Part shown: positions 6,537-7,293 of the stretch, one piece after another
Numbering within the stretch: position 1 is the first letter of the stretch
Layout of the letters: each line of letters starts with the position of its first letter
Assembly: GCA_001873075.1 (NCBI GenBank)
Contig: MNYL01000009.1
Location: 1-7,293 of the forward strand
From: Fibrobacteres bacterium CG2_30_45_31
Lineage (GTDB): Bacteria; Fibrobacterota; Fibrobacteria; Fibrobacterales; Fibrobacteraceae
Length of the DNA stretch: 7,293 nucleotides
Reading direction: 5' to 3'
Position numbers and translations under genes: made by a program
Notes under the pieces: generated by a model
Database searches by the model: none
Told to the model about the DNA's origin: nothing
What the model saw: only the letters and a program-made list of their open reading frames with translations

Positions 6537-6833
6537 TTACTGCGTTTCCGTCAAACGGTTCAAGAGATCATAAGGGTAAATCCCGGTGCGATGGCCATCG
6601 GACCAGAGAATTCCCACCGCATAACGCCCTACCGACTGCAAACTCTCGATCTGAATATCCCCGGGCACCGTTTTCGGGTCCAAAAGGCGATCCCCGGAAT
6701 GCTCATCTACACAAAGCGCGCAGGGGCAAGCGCAACGCAAGGCGTGCAGGGAAAAAAGCGAGCGGGAGCCCTCGTTCCATTCAAAGCCCAATTGACCTTC
6801 AGGCGTTTTGAAAATTTTCACAGGCTGAATCAT
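6537..6833 (-). CDS. DUF971 family protein (GBBH-like N-terminal domain), 98 aa
   Basis: The whole protein is one DUF971 domain, the fold also found at the N-terminus of gamma-butyrobetaine hydroxylases. Conserved features are a short N-terminal beta region, a cysteine cluster CACPCALC (34-41) and a C-terminal ILWSDGHRTGIYPYDLL (75-91). By comparison with the zinc site of human BBOX1 (three Cys in CxCxxC and one His), C36, C38, C41 and H81 are the likely metal ligands. C34 is an extra cysteine. The start at 6833 is chosen because the ATG overlaps the Mrp stop (ATGA) and has GGAGG four bases upstream; a longer reading from 6869 would lie inside the Mrp gene. Free-standing or Mrp-fused DUF971 is common beside Mrp/NBP35 ATPases, so a part in Fe-S cluster metabolism is likely but not proven. 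Confidence 0.9.
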   Translation of the reverse strand: MIQPVKIFKTPEGQLGFEWNEGSRSLFSLHALRCACPCALCVDEHSGDRLLDPKTVPGDIQIESLQSVGRYAVGILWSDGHRTGIYPYDLLNRLTETQ

Positions 6834-7293
6834 TTTGCCTCCAGAGAAATCTCGGGGAGCTCTTCCCAACGCAAATTGAAATTACGGAGAACGGAGCCCT
6901 CGGATTCCACCAAAATTGAAAGGGATCGGACCACTTTTTCAGCAATGTCGACAAAGACACGAGCCGATTCGCTATTGGGGTAACGCAAAACCACGGGGGT
7001 TCCCAAATCGCCACAATCAGCAACACTTGGCTCCAGAGGAACCTTGCCTAGTAAAGGAACACCCAAGGCTTTCGCGATGCGTTCTCCCCCACCCGTACGA
7101 AAAATATTGTGACTTTTACCGCAGCCATCACAAATAAAGTAACTCATGTTTTCCACAATCCCTAACGCAGGGACTCCCACAGCATCAAACATGGCAAGGC
7201 CCTTCCGGCAATCGGCGAGAGCAACTTCTTGTGGCGTTGTCACCACTACAGCGGCGCTGATAGGGCAATTCTGCGTGAGCGTGAGCTGAATAT
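6830..7293 (-). CDS. mrp: Mrp/NBP35-type Fe-S carrier P-loop ATPase, C-terminal part (5' partial)
   Basis: The frame is open to the right edge of the window. The visible 153 residues begin IQLTLTQNCPISAAVVVTTP, a typical Mrp segment, and continue with EVALADCRKG. An apparent start at 7246 (GTG) is therefore internal. VENMSYFICDGCGKSHNIF contains the CxxC pair (residues 54 and 57 of the visible part) that binds a bridging Fe-S cluster in Mrp/ApbC/NBP35 dimers. A GGGERIAKALGVPLLGKVPL stretch and GDLGTPV follow, as expected. The Walker A motif and any N-terminal MIP18-like domain lie outside the window. About 25 residues beyond the usual end (SVLRNFNLRWEELPEISLEA) form a short extension. The family carries Fe-S clusters to apoproteins in the cytoplasm. 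The stop overlaps the DUF971 start by four bases, so the two are co-translated. Confidence 0.95.
   Translation of the reverse strand, partial: IQLTLTQNCPISAAVVVTTPQEVALADCRKGLAMFDAVGVPALGIVENMSYFICDGCGKSHNIFRTGGGERIAKALGVPLLGKVPLEPSVADCGDLGTPVVLRYPNSESARVFVDIAEKVVRSLSILVESEGSVLRNFNLRWEELPEISLEAK
6838..6842 (-). promoter_or_regulatory. Ribosome binding site of the DUF971 gene
   Basis: GGAGG lies four bases before the ATG at 6833 and inside the last codons of the Mrp gene. It is the only textbook Shine-Dalgarno sequence among the starts in this window, and it decides the start of the DUF971 gene. Confidence 0.75.

Noticed and set aside
6510..6983. Plus-strand open frames over the DUF971 and Mrp genes
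   Set aside because: They are rich in Arg, Lys and Ser and lack domains. The minus strand carries two well-recognised families over the same bases.

Overview
The window looks like chromosomal DNA from a member of the Fibrobacterota or a close relative in the FCB group. Three things suggest this: a secreted carbohydrate-active protein with a long polyserine hexapeptide linker and a type IX secretion (T9SS)-like C-terminal sorting domain, a short primary-type sigma-70 factor without region 1.1, and weak or absent Shine-Dalgarno sequences at most starts. The assignment is inferred from protein style, not from a marker gene.

Layout. Positions 1-1367 (+) hold the 3' part of a secreted glycoside-hydrolase-like protein, closed by a strong rho-independent terminator at 1409-1439. 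A gene-poor stretch follows (1440-1639). Everything to the right is on the minus strand. Read in the direction of transcription, from right to left, it holds the C-terminal half of an Mrp/NBP35-type Fe-S carrier ATPase (6830-7293), a DUF971 protein overlapping it by 4 nt (6537-6833), and a 103-nt gap containing an imperfect hairpin. Next come an RpoD/SigA-type sigma factor (5591-6433), a membrane-anchored TPR protein with an unrecognised C-terminal domain (3885-5591, sharing one base with the sigma gene), a TPR-rich lipoprotein 28 nt further on (1934-3856), and a small unrecognised ORF (1640-1885) that is convergent with the left-hand gene.

How the genes may work together. Mrp and DUF971 are a known pairing and probably act in Fe-S cluster handling. 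The sigma factor and the two TPR proteins look like one transcription unit. The first TPR protein is predicted to have its N-terminus in the cytoplasm and its TPRs in the periplasm. The second should be a lipid-anchored envelope protein, so the two may form an envelope scaffold. A transcriptional link between them and the sigma factor is inferred only from gene order.

The most unusual detail is a run of seven G at the sigma/TPR junction. It sits in the exact phase for a -1 slip that would bypass the sigma stop codon and read straight into the TPR gene. No CRISPR array, tRNA, rRNA, insertion sequence or origin was seen.
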